DNA from: Lysinibacillus sp. ZYM-1
GTDB taxonomy: Bacteria; Bacillota; Bacilli; Bacillales_A; Planococcaceae
Assembly: GCF_001308875.1 (NCBI RefSeq)
Contig: NZ_KQ465106.1
Span: forward strand, 186,001-250,000
DNA length: 64,000 bases
Reading direction: 5' to 3'
The position numbers and the translations under genes were made by a program. Below the pieces are notes generated by a model. It did not search any database. It was not told the origin of the DNA and saw only the letters and a program-made list of their open reading frames with translations. Shown piece by piece: positions 1-7,456 of this stretch; positions within the stretch are counted from its first letter, which is position 1, and every line of letters starts with the position of its first letter.

Positions 1-1
1 G

Positions 2-409
2 GGTTATGCATCATTTGACTATGAACTAATTGGTTACCAGCCATCTAAATTAGTGAAAATGGATATTTTACTAAATGGTGAGCAAGTCGATGCATTAAGC
101 TTTATCGTACACCGTGACTTTGCATATGATCGTGGTAAAATTATCGTTGAAAAACTAAAGGAATTAATCCCACGTCAACAATTTGAAGTGCCAATTCAAG
201 CAGCAGTTGGACAAAAAATTGTGGCGCGTTCAACAATTAAAGCTATCCGTAAAAACGTTTTAGCAAAATGTTACGGTGGGGATATCTCACGTAAACGTAA
301 ACTTCTTGATAAACAAAAAGAAGGTAAAAAACGTATGAAACAAGTAGGTTCAGTCGAAGTTCCTCAAGAGGCATTCATGGCTGTACTGAAGATGGATGAT
401 ACGAAGTAA
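2..409 (+). CDS. lepA: Elongation factor 4 (LepA), 3' part only
   Basis: This is the C-terminal end of the ribosome back-translocating GTPase EF4/LepA; the gene begins before the window. The reading frame is open from base 2 and ends in TAA. About 135 residues remain, including the [20 protein letters not shown] stretch and the basic tail with [20 protein letters not shown] that is characteristic of the LepA C-terminal domain. The protein acts on elongating ribosomes in the cytoplasm. In B. subtilis, as I recall, lepA is followed directly by hemW and hrcA; here it is followed by phage debris and hemW lies more than 31 kb away. Identification is very secure; only the missing 5' part limits it. 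Confidence 0.96.
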   Translation, partial: GYASFDYELIGYQPSKLVKMDILLNGEQVDALSFIVHRDFAYDRGKIIVEKLKELIPRQQFEVPIQAAVGQKIVARSTIKAIRKNVLAKCYGGDISRKRKLLDKQKEGKKRMKQVGSVEVPQEAFMAVLKMDDTK

Positions 410-518
410 CGTTGAAATAGCAGTGTTTATAGGGGTTTGAAATAAGTGTTTTTATATCAATTTGGTGGGGTTCCCCACCAATTCCCCACCATAAAAAAAT
501 ACGTTAGAAATTCTTTTC
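410..518. other. Left boundary of the accessory island, possible integrase attachment region
   Basis: This short gap lies between the lepA stop and the 3' end of a tyrosine integrase that points toward lepA. Around 472-492 it holds short repeats of CCCCACCA in direct and inverted order. Integrases usually sit next to their attachment site, so an attL is plausible here. I could not find a matching attR copy, so the role is inference only. Confidence 0.25.
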
Positions 519-1462
519 TTATATATCTTGAGCAAATGAATCAAAGATGTTTGCCGCATCTCTAGCCATTTTCTCAGTGAGGTGGACATAGCGATCTTCT
601 GTGACAGCAGCTCTGCTATGTCCTAATCTTTTTTGGACGGTTTTTATTGGCTGTCCACTTTCAATTAACATTGTTGCATGAGTATGACGTAAAGAATTGT
701 AATTGAAATCGATGCCTAGTTTTTTTCTTATTAATTCTCTTGTTTGATACTTTATAACAGCAGGGGTGTAATGCTCTCCATTTTCTTTTTTACAAACAAA
801 ATCATGATCAGGGTCTTGAAGTTAAAATTCTCCATACTTTAATCGATTTTCAATTTGTTTCTTTTTGGCTTTCTTTAATATCTCCATTAAAGTTCTGCCA
901 ACTGGAATAGTACGATATCAGGATTTAGATTTTGGGGTAGCAACAACCCATTTAAAATATTCTTTTCCATTTTCATCTGTAATCTTTTTATTAATTAATT
1001 GCTGTTCAATTGCTACTGTCATTTCATCGAAGTTTATATGCTTCCATTCAAGTCCACATAATTCTCCAACTCGAACTCCACAATGAAATCCTATATGAAA
1101 TGGTAAATAGAATGGATGATCCTCATTTACTTTCTCATTCAAGAGTCTTAAATTTTCTTTTGATTGTATTTTTATATCATCTTTAGTCGGCTTACGGTCC
1201 TTTTCTTTTAATAACTCAACATATTGCATTGGATTTTCATTTATATACTTATAAGGATAAACAGCTTGCTTCAATGATTTGTTGAGTATTCCTTGTATGA
1301 TACTAATTGTTTGTCTAGCCAGCCCTTCCCGTACTTTTAAATGCATGAATTGTTGTAAAACATGTGGGATAAGAGATTTCAATTTATATTTACCGATGTG
1401 TGGCAAAATGTGATTTTTAATCGTAATTGTACGTATTCTATTTGCTAGAACATAAGAAAATC
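519..1462 (-). pseudogene. Phage-type tyrosine recombinase/integrase, inactivated
   Basis: The frame encodes most of a phage integrase. The core-binding domain comes first, then the catalytic domain with Arg in GVRVGELCGLEW, the second Arg and His in NSLRHTHATM, and His and Tyr in LGHSRAAVTEDRYVHL; it ends in SFAQDI. Reading through shows the frame is intact except for two in-frame stops, a TGA near 918 (after PKSKS) and a TAA near 828 (after YGEF), so the damage is point mutation and not frameshift. The N-terminus is also lost: at about 1463 the sequence changes abruptly to an endolysin fragment on the other strand. All catalytic residues survive in the residual frame, which suggests fairly recent decay. 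An integrase next to lepA fits an element that entered at the lepA 3' side. Confidence 0.85.
608..637. repeat. 30-bp repeat, copy 1 (inside integrase remnant)
   Basis: Thirty bases of the integrase gene, covering the codons around RLGHSRA, recur exactly and in the same orientation at 8220-8249. This appears to be a scrap of integrase sequence carried to the other end of the phage-remnant region. Confidence 0.8.
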
Positions 1463-1469
1463 ATGTAAG

Positions 1470-1925
1470 GTCAAATCACGCCTAGCATGGGACATCGCTG
1501 TTTGCCCGCCACAAACTTTGTATGATGTAACAACACTAAGTCGAGTAGGGGCTATTGCACGAAAGCTTGGCATTACATGGGGTGGAGATTGGACAGGTAA
1601 TATTGACCGTCCTCACTTTGAAGTTAAGTCGAATTGGATTATGCCAAAAGGATACAAAATTGAAGGACAAGTGATTATTCCAACCAATAGCAAATATCAA
1701 GTGCAGTTAATTGTGGAGGACAATAAACCTAAACCAATTGTAAAGGATGATGATAAAATGCAATTTACAAATGAAACTCTAAAAGCTGCAGTTCGTGACT
1801 ACCTCAAACAAGCAGTGGACAAAAAGCTTATTGATAAATCACATCTTGAAAAATTTGACGCTGGTACACTGACTAACGGTGATTTAAAGGGATTGGAAAT
1901 TATCATTGCACAACGTAGCGCATGA
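1470..1925 (+). pseudogene. Phage endolysin (M15 peptidase type), C-terminal fragment
   Basis: The open frame reads SRLAWDIAVCPPQTLYDV and continues through GITWGGDWTGNIDRPHFEV, the C-terminal part of an M15-type L-alanyl-D-glutamate or D-Ala peptidase endolysin; the HFE triad matches the terminal zinc ligand of that family. A Lys/Pro linker and a roughly 60-residue C-terminal module follow, likely for wall or spore targeting. The N-terminal half with the first zinc ligands is missing, and no start codon with a ribosome site is seen; a TTG at 1518 is merely the first possible start. The fragment abuts the integrase remnant head to head at about 1465, so a deletion joined two distant phage genes here. 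Confidence 0.75.
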
Positions 1926-1931
1926 CATTAA

Positions 1932-1967
1932 AGGACCGTTACCTTAATTGGTAATGGGCTTTTTTTA
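1932..1967 (+). terminator. Rho-independent terminator after endolysin fragment
   Basis: CCGTTACC and GGTAATGG arms with a 6-base loop are followed by a run of seven T. Confidence 0.75.
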
Positions 1968-2018
1968 ATACTTGATGGTATAATATAGGAATAATAGGGA
2001 ATTTAAGGATGTGAATTC

Positions 2019-2288
2019 ATGAAATGTAAACATTTCTTATATATTATTTTAAGTTTGAGTATATTGAATGGATGTAGCAATCATGATGAGTTGGAAAAAG
2101 GAAGAGCAACCTTCACTGAAGGAGATGTAACTCTATTGGCTAAGTATGAAAATTTAACAAAAAAGTCGCAAGAAGCATTATTAGAGAAGTTAGATGACAA
2201 TAATATAGATTATGTAATTGATAATCTAGGATCTGTGTTTGTAAGAACAAAAGATATGGACAAAGCCGTTTCGTGTTGTAAGCAATAA
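2019..2288 (+). CDS. Small lipoprotein of unknown function
   Basis: This encodes an 89-residue protein with a short basic N-terminus, a hydrophobic segment and a lipobox (LNGC), so it should be diacylated at Cys19 and held on the outer face of the membrane. The remaining 70 residues are hydrophilic and rich in Lys, Glu and Asp, with no motif I recognise. A ribosome site (AAGGATG) lies 8 bases before the ATG. It sits between phage fragments and could be a prophage cargo gene; similar short lipoproteins occur in Bacillus prophages, but I cannot name a family. Confidence 0.6.
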   Translation: MKCKHFLYIILSLSILNGCSNHDELEKGRATFTEGDVTLLAKYENLTKKSQEALLEKLDDNNIDYVIDNLGSVFVRTKDMDKAVSCCKQ

Positions 2289-2344
2289 TATATAGATTTT
2301 TATTTCCACAGATTTCACTTGATAAAATACGAACCAAAATAAAA

Positions 2345-2382
2345 ACTAAGATAACTTAATTGTTGTCTTGGTCTTTTTTTTT
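2345..2382 (+). terminator. Terminator after the small lipoprotein gene
   Basis: CTAAGATAAC and TTGTCTTGG pair with some G-U wobble and are followed by nine T with one C near the start. Confidence 0.55.
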
Positions 2383-2397
2383 CCACAAATTAATACT

Positions 2398-2444
2398 TGT
2401 CAAAATACAAACATCTGTTCTATAATAATACAAACGAATGTTCC
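2398..2444 (+). promoter_or_regulatory. SigA promoter with two LexA-like (SOS) boxes
   Basis: TTGTCA (2398-2403) and TATAAT (2421-2426) are spaced by exactly 17 bases. CAAACATCTGTTCT (2408-2421) lies inside the spacer and CAAACGAATGTTCC (2431-2444) lies just after the -10 box. Compared with the B. subtilis LexA consensus CGAACRNRYGTTYG they match at 11 and 12 of 14 positions. This is the layout of a damage-inducible promoter, yet no recognisable repair gene follows. Confidence 0.5.
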
Positions 2445-2460
2445 TATTGAGAGGTGTGGG

Positions 2461-2553
2461 ATGATGAAAGAACAACTTGTTAAAATGGGCCGATCAAGAT
2501 GGATAATGTTAAATATAGGCAAATATATAGTCTTCAATCCTAATTTAGCATAA
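2461..2553 (+). CDS. Short ORF behind the SOS-like promoter, possible gene remnant
   Basis: A 30-codon frame starts 17 bases after the second SOS-like box, with GAGGTGTGGG as ribosome site. The peptide begins MMKEQLVKMGRSRWIMLN and matches nothing I recognise. In Bacillus, similar promoters precede uvrX/yolD-type translesion polymerase genes, so this could be the stub of such a gene or a leader peptide. Coding status is uncertain. Confidence 0.25.
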   Translation: MMKEQLVKMGRSRWIMLNIGKYIVFNPNLA

Positions 2554-2583
2554 CCTATAGCGAAATCGATAGGAGGAAAAAAT

Positions 2584-2787
2584 ATGCGCGATTATTATGA
2601 TCAATATGACAGAGACAGATACGATGATGACTACGAATATGATTATGACAGTTATGGAAGACGTCGTAGAAGACGTCCTCGTTATCAATACCCATTTTAC
2701 CCATTCTTTCCATTCTTTCCGTTCTATCCACCATACTACCGCCAACCATACTACCGCCAACCATATTACCGTCCATATGGCTACTAA
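2584..2787 (+). CDS. Tyr/Pro/Arg-rich low-complexity small protein
   Basis: This encodes a 67-residue protein with three parts: an acidic Tyr/Asp head (residues 1-23), a run of six arginines around 27-32, and a Tyr/Phe/Pro tail containing FYPFFPFF and a PYYRQ repeat at 8-residue spacing. A strong AGGAGG lies 7 bases before the ATG, which supports real expression. Composition of this sort is common among small spore coat and crust proteins of Bacillaceae, where tyrosines are cross-linked, but no family is recognised and no sporulation promoter was identified. The adjacent upstream element is the SOS-like promoter, so damage control is also possible. Confidence 0.6.
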   Translation: MRDYYDQYDRDRYDDDYEYDYDSYGRRRRRRPRYQYPFYPFFPFFPFYPPYYRQPYYRQPYYRPYGY

Positions 2788-2934
2788 TATAAATATAATA
2801 GTAAATCAAGGAAAAAATCGCTCCGCGCGGTTTGTACAGGTGAAGGACTCTTCTTCAGAAGTTGTATAGGATGAAATGTTATTCTGTAAATGTCTTGTAC
2901 AAAAACAGATAAAGACCAGGCGCTCAATTGAAAG

Positions 2935-3543
2935 TGAACTGCACCCCGTCAAGTAGACAGTGGAAATAATAAAAATTGTATTAAGCGGCTTGAGACCTGA
3001 ATTCTAAAGGGCTCAAGCCGTTTAATCGTTTCTGGTAGCGATAGTGATTATAAAAATGAATATAGTCATCAATCGCTAGTTTTAACTCTTCATATGAATC
3101 GTACTTATGTAAATAATACTTCTCACACTTCAGTGTGCCCCAAAATGATTCAATTGGTCCGTTATCAATACATCGACCAACACGCGACATACTTTGCGTC
3201 ATATTGGCTGTGTCCATGATTCGCTTAAATTCCTTCGATGTATATTGAAAACCTCGATCACTATGTATTAATGGCAGCTCGCCTGATTGTAATGATTGAA
3301 TGGCTGATTTAATAGTTTTGAAAACAAGGGAATTATTATTCGAATGACCCAACAGATACCTCACAATTGAACCATCATATAAATCGATAATTGCGCTTAA
3401 ATAAGCTTTTTTTCCGTTCCCATACTTAAACTCTGTAACATCTGTACACCATTTTTCTTTTGGCTTTTTCGATGTAAATGCTCGATTTAATACGTTCTCC
3501 ACCACATGATGAGCAGCAGGCTTAGGCTTAGCGTTATTTTTAT
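2935..3543 (-). mobile_element. Truncated IS3-family (IS150-like) insertion sequence with orfB transposase
   Basis: The minus-strand frame 2981-3505 encodes the C-terminal part of an IS3-group integrase-like transposase. The DDE residues are visible: Asp in CTDVTEF, Asp in IHSDRGFQY and Glu in IESFWGTLKCE, followed by the usual YNHYRYQKRLNGLSPLEFR end. In-frame sequence continues to about 3543, where the gene breaks off; orfA and the first part of orfB are absent. A terminal-repeat-like sequence (TGAACTGCACCCCGTCAAGT at 2935) marks the remaining end. The element cannot transpose on its own. Confidence 0.8.
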
Positions 3544-3621
3544 TGACTAAATATTAGATGGTGAGTATTTGATTTTATAGGGTTTTTACGGATAATAGAA
3601 ACTAAGGGAGATGATTCTAAG

Positions 3622-3999
3622 TTGATAGAAAAAAACGTCAACACCGAAGTTTCAGGAGATATAATAGTTACTCACCTAATAGGTCAAATAAAAATTGAAG
3701 ATGTTAATGATTGGTTTAATGGTTTTGAAAAGGTGTGTCAGCAATTTATTTCTGAAGGTCGAGAATACAAATTGTTGGTAGATAGAAAAGGATACGTCCC
3801 AGACCATTTTTCTGTTCAGAAAGAATGGAAAGATAAGTTTTTTAATAATACCATTCTAAAACACAGCAAAGCAATTGCGTTTCTCCTTGAAGAAGGAGAG
3901 ATAATGAACCAATTAAAGCAATCCAACACAAAAGAGTCTGTTGAATTTTTCGATAATTACGGACTGGCTTTCAAATGGTTGGTTGAGTATTCAAAATAA
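3622..3999 (+). CDS. Hypothetical protein, possible STAS/SpoIIAA-like fold
   Basis: This encodes a 125-residue soluble protein from a TTG start with AAGGGAG 13 bases upstream. It has alternating beta and helix character, with IIVTHLIGQI early, a YKLLVDRKGY strand in the middle and a final helix near NYGLAFKWLVEY. That order resembles SpoIIAA-like/STAS proteins, in which a strand-loop-helix follows the central strand, but no phosphorylatable Ser motif is obvious and I do not claim the family. It lies just after the truncated insertion sequence and before phage terminators. Confidence 0.55.
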   Translation: MIEKNVNTEVSGDIIVTHLIGQIKIEDVNDWFNGFEKVCQQFISEGREYKLLVDRKGYVPDHFSVQKEWKDKFFNNTILKHSKAIAFLLEEGEIMNQLKQSNTKESVEFFDNYGLAFKWLVEYSK

Positions 4000-4041
4000 G
4001 AATCTTTTTATAATTGATGAATGTTTTAACAACAGTAATTC

Positions 4042-4075
4042 GCCTGCCACTATCAATCTGTGGAGGGCTATTTTT
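4042..4075 (+). terminator. Terminator-like hairpin, phage type, copy 1
   Basis: GCCTGCCAC and GTGGAGGGC arms enclose a 9-base loop, followed by ATTTTTA. It is related in sequence to the hairpin at 4124. Confidence 0.55.
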
Positions 4076-4123
4076 ATACAACAAGACCTAAGCAATTGCT
4101 GTGCTGAGCAGTGCTATTTATGT

Positions 4124-4154
4124 GCCCCCCACAGTAATCGTGGAGGGCTTTTAT
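4124..4154 (+). terminator. Terminator-like hairpin, phage type, copy 2
   Basis: GCCCCCCAC and GTGGAGGGC arms enclose a 7-base loop, followed by TTTTATT. It sits immediately before the holin remnant, as phage terminators often do. Confidence 0.65.
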
Positions 4155-4175
4155 TATGCCAAAGAGGAATATATG

Positions 4176-4360
4176 ATGGATGAACAAATCTTCAACATGT
4201 TTTTAAAGGAGGGTGGATATGCTTTCCTTTTTGTGTGGTGCTCTTCTCAACAATGAAAAATAACAAAGAAAGAGAAAAAGAGTATCAAGGGGTTATTAAA
4301 CAAAATCAAGAAGTTATTTCAGAAAAAGCAAGCGCATTTTCTTCGTTATTGCGGCCATGA
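4176..4360 (+). pseudogene. BhlA/UviB-type holin, frameshifted
   Basis: The start MDEQIFNMFLKEGGYAFLFV matches the N-terminus and transmembrane segment of BhlA/UviB holin-like proteins. Near 4235 the frame shifts by one base: the original reading stops after WCSSQQ, while the shifted frame continues LFSTMKNNKEREKEYQGVIK and QNQEVISEKASAF, the usual charged tail. The family is about 70-90 residues, so nearly the whole gene is present but broken. It is followed directly by an amidase remnant, the usual phage lysis-cassette order. Confidence 0.7.
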
Positions 4361-4599
4361 TGCTTTAGAAAGGGAAATTGCATATATGAATCGCAATAAA
4401 GCAAATGCATTCACTTCACATTGGGTAGGTGATGGAGGGCGTGTTGTACAAATTGCGCCAGTAAATCGGCCCAAAGGGTAATCCACTTAGCTATGCACAA
4501 GTGGAGCTGGCTCGTACAAATGACAAAGACCAATTTAAAAAGGATTATGTAGCTTATATTTAGCTATTAAGAGAGCTTGCAAAAGAGACTGTACATTGA
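4353..4599 (+). pseudogene. N-acetylmuramoyl-L-alanine amidase (phage lysin), decayed N-terminal domain
   Basis: The frame reads GHDALEREIAYMNRNKANAF, then HWVGDGGRVVQIAPVNR, typical of amidase_2 (XlyA/CwlA-type) endolysins that cleave the bond between muramic acid and L-alanine. A frameshift at about 4481 moves the rest (NPLSYAQVELARTNDKDQF) to another frame, and a TAG at about 4561 interrupts it before LLRELAKE. The true N-terminus is lost at the fusion with the holin remnant. Zinc-binding His residues are only partly retained. Confidence 0.7.
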
Positions 4600-4841
4600 G
4601 GGCTGTATTTGTAGGGGCATATAACAAGTCTGTAGAGCGTTTGGATAACAAGTCGAATCAATCTCTGATTATAGAAGAAACTCATTCCAATGAACTTCCA
4701 GTACCTTTCTACAATTGGTTAACTGAACGTGATAACCTTCCACAATCAATAGTGCAAAGTGAACTATCGTTAGATAATTGGCTGGAAGTAGATGTAAATG
4801 GAAATGGTTATCCAAATGAAAGTGGTATGAGGTATTATTAA
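4596..4841 (+). pseudogene. Unknown phage-derived ORF fragment, part of a duplicated module
   Basis: An 81-codon frame has no ribosome site at its apparent TTG start, so the start is probably an accident of decay. The C-terminal half (LSLDNWLEVDVNGNGYPNES and on) is the informative part, because the DNA of 4741-4787 and 4793-4860 recurs in diverged form at 8107-8153 and about 8272-8338. Its function is unknown. Confidence 0.35.
4741..4787. repeat. Diverged direct repeat, copy A
   Basis: This 47-base segment matches 8107-8153 at about 41 of 47 positions by eye, same orientation. It belongs to a longer duplicated module that continues after an interruption in copy B. Confidence 0.7.
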
Positions 4842-4888
4842 ATTACAAAGTAGATTAGTGGATGTAAGGTCTGAAAGGTGGCTTGTGT

Positions 4889-4972
4889 ATGAAGCGTTTA
4901 GTTATAGGCATTGTAGTAATTTGGTTGATTTTATTGGCTATGTGGTTTTTAACAACAGGTTCACCAGGTTAG
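4889..4972 (+). CDS. 27-residue single-membrane-span peptide
   Basis: A short ORF reads MKRLVIGIVVIWLILLAMWF and ends TTGSPG. AAAGGTGG lies 6 bases before the ATG, a convincing ribosome site. The peptide is a basic N-terminus plus one hydrophobic helix, too short for most gene finders. A similar 17-residue membrane peptide with its own ribosome site is found at the equivalent place in the second copy of the module (8423-8476). It could be a small phage membrane peptide; toxin activity is possible but unproven. Confidence 0.4.
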   Translation: MKRLVIGIVVIWLILLAMWFLTTGSPG

Positions 4973-5046
4973 GCTGTTATTGGTTTATCAAACTAGCCAG
5001 GCATGTTAATGAAAAATTATCTACTTTGAGAGACGAGGGTAATAAA

Positions 5047-5829
5047 ATGAAATATTTTACTAAGGAATGGCATGAATTGTGTCAAAAAACAGGTTTCCAT
5101 CTGCTTTTAGAGGAAGAAAAGCAAGCTGAAACATTTTCAGAAGAATATTTTCAACAGCTTTACCACATTGAATTAAATAGTTGGCTTACTTTACAAGAAG
5201 AAGCTAATTTAATATTAAAATCTAACGAAACAGCAAACAGAGATGATGATAATAATAACTATAAACCTTTTAATAAAGAAAAGGGAATAGAACAATTTCA
5301 TGATTATTTCATACATAATCATATGTATTTAAAAAAGCAATTACCAGAAACAATAGTTAAACAGATTGCAGATATAAGGGTGTTTGCTTTTGATAAGGCA
5401 ACTCATAATGTAATAAATGCTGTAACTCAATTTTGCGAGGAAAATGAAAGAATTGTAACCACAGTAATTGAAGCTTACAAAAGATATATAAAAGAAAACT
5501 CAACATTACTGGATATAGAAATTGATGGGGATTTTAGCTTCCATGATTGCAAAATTATAAAATCAATTAAGAATGATAAATCCTTAAAATTACTCCTTGA
5601 TAATAAAGGGAGTTATACAAATATAGATGAGGTCATATTTGAAAATTATAATATTATCAAACAGGATGATTTGTTAGAAGATTCATGGTGGCTGTATGAG
5701 GAAATATATAAAGTGAATGACAAATATGAATTTCACGTCTTGCTACTAAATGAAACGATGGATTTAATTGATTTTATTATATCATCTGAACAAATTTCCT
5801 TTATAAGTAATAAAAATAATCTTTTATAG
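5047..5829 (+). CDS. DUF4085 family protein
   Basis: This encodes a 260-residue soluble protein beginning MKYFTKEWHELCQKTGFHLL, the signature start of the DUF4085 family. A GAGGG lies 7 bases before this ATG. The frame is also open upstream to 4858, but that stretch overlaps the tiny membrane peptide in another frame and has no ribosome site, so the internal start is preferred. The rest is acidic and rich in Asn/Asp, with conserved-looking aromatic stretches (DSWWLYEEIYKVNDKYEFHV). DUF4085 proteins have no known activity. The gene looks intact and is likely cargo in the phage-remnant area. Confidence 0.7.
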   Translation: MKYFTKEWHELCQKTGFHLLLEEEKQAETFSEEYFQQLYHIELNSWLTLQEEANLILKSNETANRDDDNNNYKPFNKEKGIEQFHDYFIHNHMYLKKQLPETIVKQIADIRVFAFDKATHNVINAVTQFCEENERIVTTVIEAYKRYIKENSTLLDIEIDGDFSFHDCKIIKSIKNDKSLKLLLDNKGSYTNIDEVIFENYNIIKQDDLLEDSWWLYEEIYKVNDKYEFHVLLLNETMDLIDFIISSEQISFISNKNNLL

Positions 5830-5928
5830 TAAACCGAGGGCGTTTTTGTATTAAGTCGAAGCGAAGATATTTAAAAAATAAAGAGAAGCCTTATTAAGCA
5901 AACGGGTGATTTAATAATTCGTAAAAAG

Positions 5929-5960
5929 ACCACTCCGTGATGAGTGGTCAAAATAGATAA
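5929..5960. terminator. Hairpin GACCACTC/GAGTGGTC
   Basis: A perfect 8-bp stem with a 5-base loop lies 100 bases after the DUF4085 gene, with a poly-A stretch before it, so it could serve as a terminator for the minus-strand gene at 5981. Related hairpins are found at 6254 and 7457. Confidence 0.5.
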
Positions 5961-5980
5961 AATGCTAAATAATCTTTATA

Positions 5981-6166
5981 TTACAATGAAGTTGACTTAC
6001 CTTTTTTCTCATCAATAATAAGGTCTTCTTCATTTGGGCGTGGGAGTTCAGTATGTCCTTCACGCTCATTAGTTTTTTTAATATTACCTTGATCTGCTCC
6101 TCTAGAAAATGTTTGTTTTATTAGCTCGTCTGTTGCAAATTCTGTATTTTTTTTATCTCTTTTCAT
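5981..6166 (-). CDS. Small hydrophilic protein of unknown function
   Basis: This encodes a 61-residue, highly charged protein (MKRDKKNTEFATDELIKQTF start, DEKKGKSTSL end) without hydrophobic segments. AGGAGGTG is placed 6 bases before the ATG, one of the strongest ribosome sites in the area, so it is likely a real gene. The composition recalls small acid-soluble or other minor spore proteins, but the SASP signatures are absent and no family is recognised. Confidence 0.55.
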   Translation of the reverse strand: MKRDKKNTEFATDELIKQTFSRGADQGNIKKTNEREGHTELPRPNEEDLIIDEKKGKSTSL

Positions 6167-6253
6167 TTCGACACCTCCTAAAGATATTATTTAACTTATC
6201 CAATAAAATATCCCTTGTTTATTTCAACTTCACACCTAAAATTTTTTCATTCA

Positions 6254-6274
6254 GACCACTCCGTTATGGGTGGT
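6254..6274. repeat. Hairpin related to the one at 5929
   Basis: GACCACTCC and GGGTGGT arms enclose a short loop; this is a second copy of the CCACTC-type hairpin. No T run follows, so it is listed as a repeat. Confidence 0.4.
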
Positions 6275-6349
6275 ATTTCTGTTTATATTCCCACCAGTAG
6301 TAAAAAATAAATAGAGATAAAATGAATATACAACTAGATAAAATTAGAT

Positions 6350-6393
6350 AAAAAAAACCGGCAAACCCTTATATATCATAGGATTGCCGGTTC
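6350..6393 (-). terminator. Terminator on the minus strand, after yjcZ-like gene
   Basis: ACCGGCAA and TTGCCGGTT arms are preceded by seven A, which read as a T run on the minus strand. It is the likely end of the transcript from the YjcZ-family gene at 6615-6734. Confidence 0.65.
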
Positions 6394-6614
6394 TATAGAC
6401 TTAATATAAATAATTTGAATATGTCTATTAAGCATCTCAAATGAGGTGCTTTTTATTATGTAATTAACTATGAATTGCGGAGGGGATGAATTAACTAATA
6501 GGATCACCTGGGGAAAGTGACCCTAAAAAATAGAGGTGTAAGGATTATTTAAAATTACTGCATTGGAGGATTTTGTTTTTACGGTATGGATCAATATCTT
6601 TGATTCATTAAAAA

Positions 6615-6734
6615 TTAATATGAATTATACATGAAAGCAGCTCCAACAATTATCAGAAGAATGAATAGTACAACAATGAGTGCAAATCCTGCGCCACTAC
6701 CGTAACCACCGTTACCGCCATAGTTTTGGGACAT
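6615..6734 (-). CDS. YjcZ-family sporulation-associated membrane peptide
   Basis: This encodes a 39-residue peptide with a Gly/Tyr-rich head (MSQNYGGNGGYGSGAG) and one hydrophobic helix (FALIVVLFILLIIVGAAFMY), the pattern of the YjcZ family, small membrane peptides found in many Bacillaceae and often tied to sporulation. The start was taken at the ATG that has AAAGGAGG upstream; the longer open frame above it is non-coding. A terminator on the same strand follows about 220 bases downstream. Confidence 0.8.
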   Translation of the reverse strand: MSQNYGGNGGYGSGAGFALIVVLFILLIIVGAAFMYNSY

Positions 6735-6812
6735 AATAATGTACCTCCTTTCTTTAAATTTATTATATGTATGTTTTTCAATTGAGTTTGTGGTAACTGT
6801 CCTGGGAAACAT

Positions 6813-7104
6813 CAGAAAAAAATTGAAAGATTTTCATCAAGAACATAATTCAACACAGAACAAAAAGCTAATTCTTGCTGAAGACAAGCTTTATCAAAAG
6901 CCAAAAGATTTTGATAAAACGATTGATGAATTCTATTCACTTTGAACAGTGATTTAAAGATCTTATCAGACATGCGTTATGGGGATACAGAAAAGAATTG
7001 TTATGAATGGAAAGACATTGCAGAACGATTGTATATGTCGCGCAATGCTACTTAGACGTAATGCATTAATTGATGAAACAGCCAAACAGGTAGCATGTCC
7101 TTAA
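6813..7104 (+). pseudogene. ArpU/sigma-like phage late regulator, frameshifted remnant
   Basis: Pieces in three frames line up as one protein: KDFDKTIDEFYSL, then NSDLKILSDMRYGDTEKNCY and EWKDIAERLYMSRNAT, then RRNALIDETAKQVACP. The middle part is a sigma-70 region-4-like helix-turn-helix of the kind found in ArpU/RinA late transcription regulators of Gram-positive phages. At least two frameshifts (about 6945 and 7053) kill the gene, and its N-terminus is missing. Confidence 0.5.
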
Positions 7105-7107
7105 TAT

Positions 7108-7320
7108 ATGAAGAATAATATTAATGTAAATGGAAAGGTTGAGAAGGGGATGGGCGTTATTGGATTATTAAATATTATTATGAGTGCATTTGGGATTACC
7201 ATGATAACATTGTTTATTTTTCTTTGGACACTTGATGAAGACAAATGGAGTTTAAATGGTATATGTTCTTACGCAGTTCCTACAGCGTTGGTTTATTTTG
7301 TTATTTTTGTTTTTATATAG
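7108..7320 (+). CDS. Possible small membrane protein
   Basis: This 70-residue frame has two hydrophobic stretches (GVIGLLNIIMSAFGITMITL and the C-terminal AVPTALVYFVIFVFI). There is no good ribosome site before the first ATG; GAGAAGGGG before the internal ATG at 7150 is better and would give a 56-residue protein. No family was recognised and it lies in decayed phage DNA, so coding status is doubtful. Confidence 0.35.
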   Translation: MKNNINVNGKVEKGMGVIGLLNIIMSAFGITMITLFIFLWTLDEDKWSLNGICSYAVPTALVYFVIFVFI

Positions 7321-7456
7321 AAGTTAGAAATTTTTAGTATTCAATTTATTGAACTTCTTAACACTAGCGAAGTTCACAAAATCTATAGTAAATTGATATC
7401 AAGTTTTATAAAAAGCGTACGGAAATACACTAACAAAAAAATATAAAGAATTGGCT

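Noticed and set aside
2545-2869. Four overlapping frames on both strands around the Tyr-rich gene
   Set aside because: They are shadows caused by the low-complexity sequence; only the frame at 2584 has AGGAGG at the right distance.
4858-5046. Upstream extension of the DUF4085 frame giving a 323-residue protein
   Set aside because: The family start MKYFTKEW lies at 5047 with its own ribosome site, and the extension overlaps the membrane peptide ORF in another frame.
5981-6166. Small hydrophilic protein as an alpha/beta-type small acid-soluble spore protein
   Set aside because: It lacks the conserved SASP motifs; kept only as an unknown small protein.
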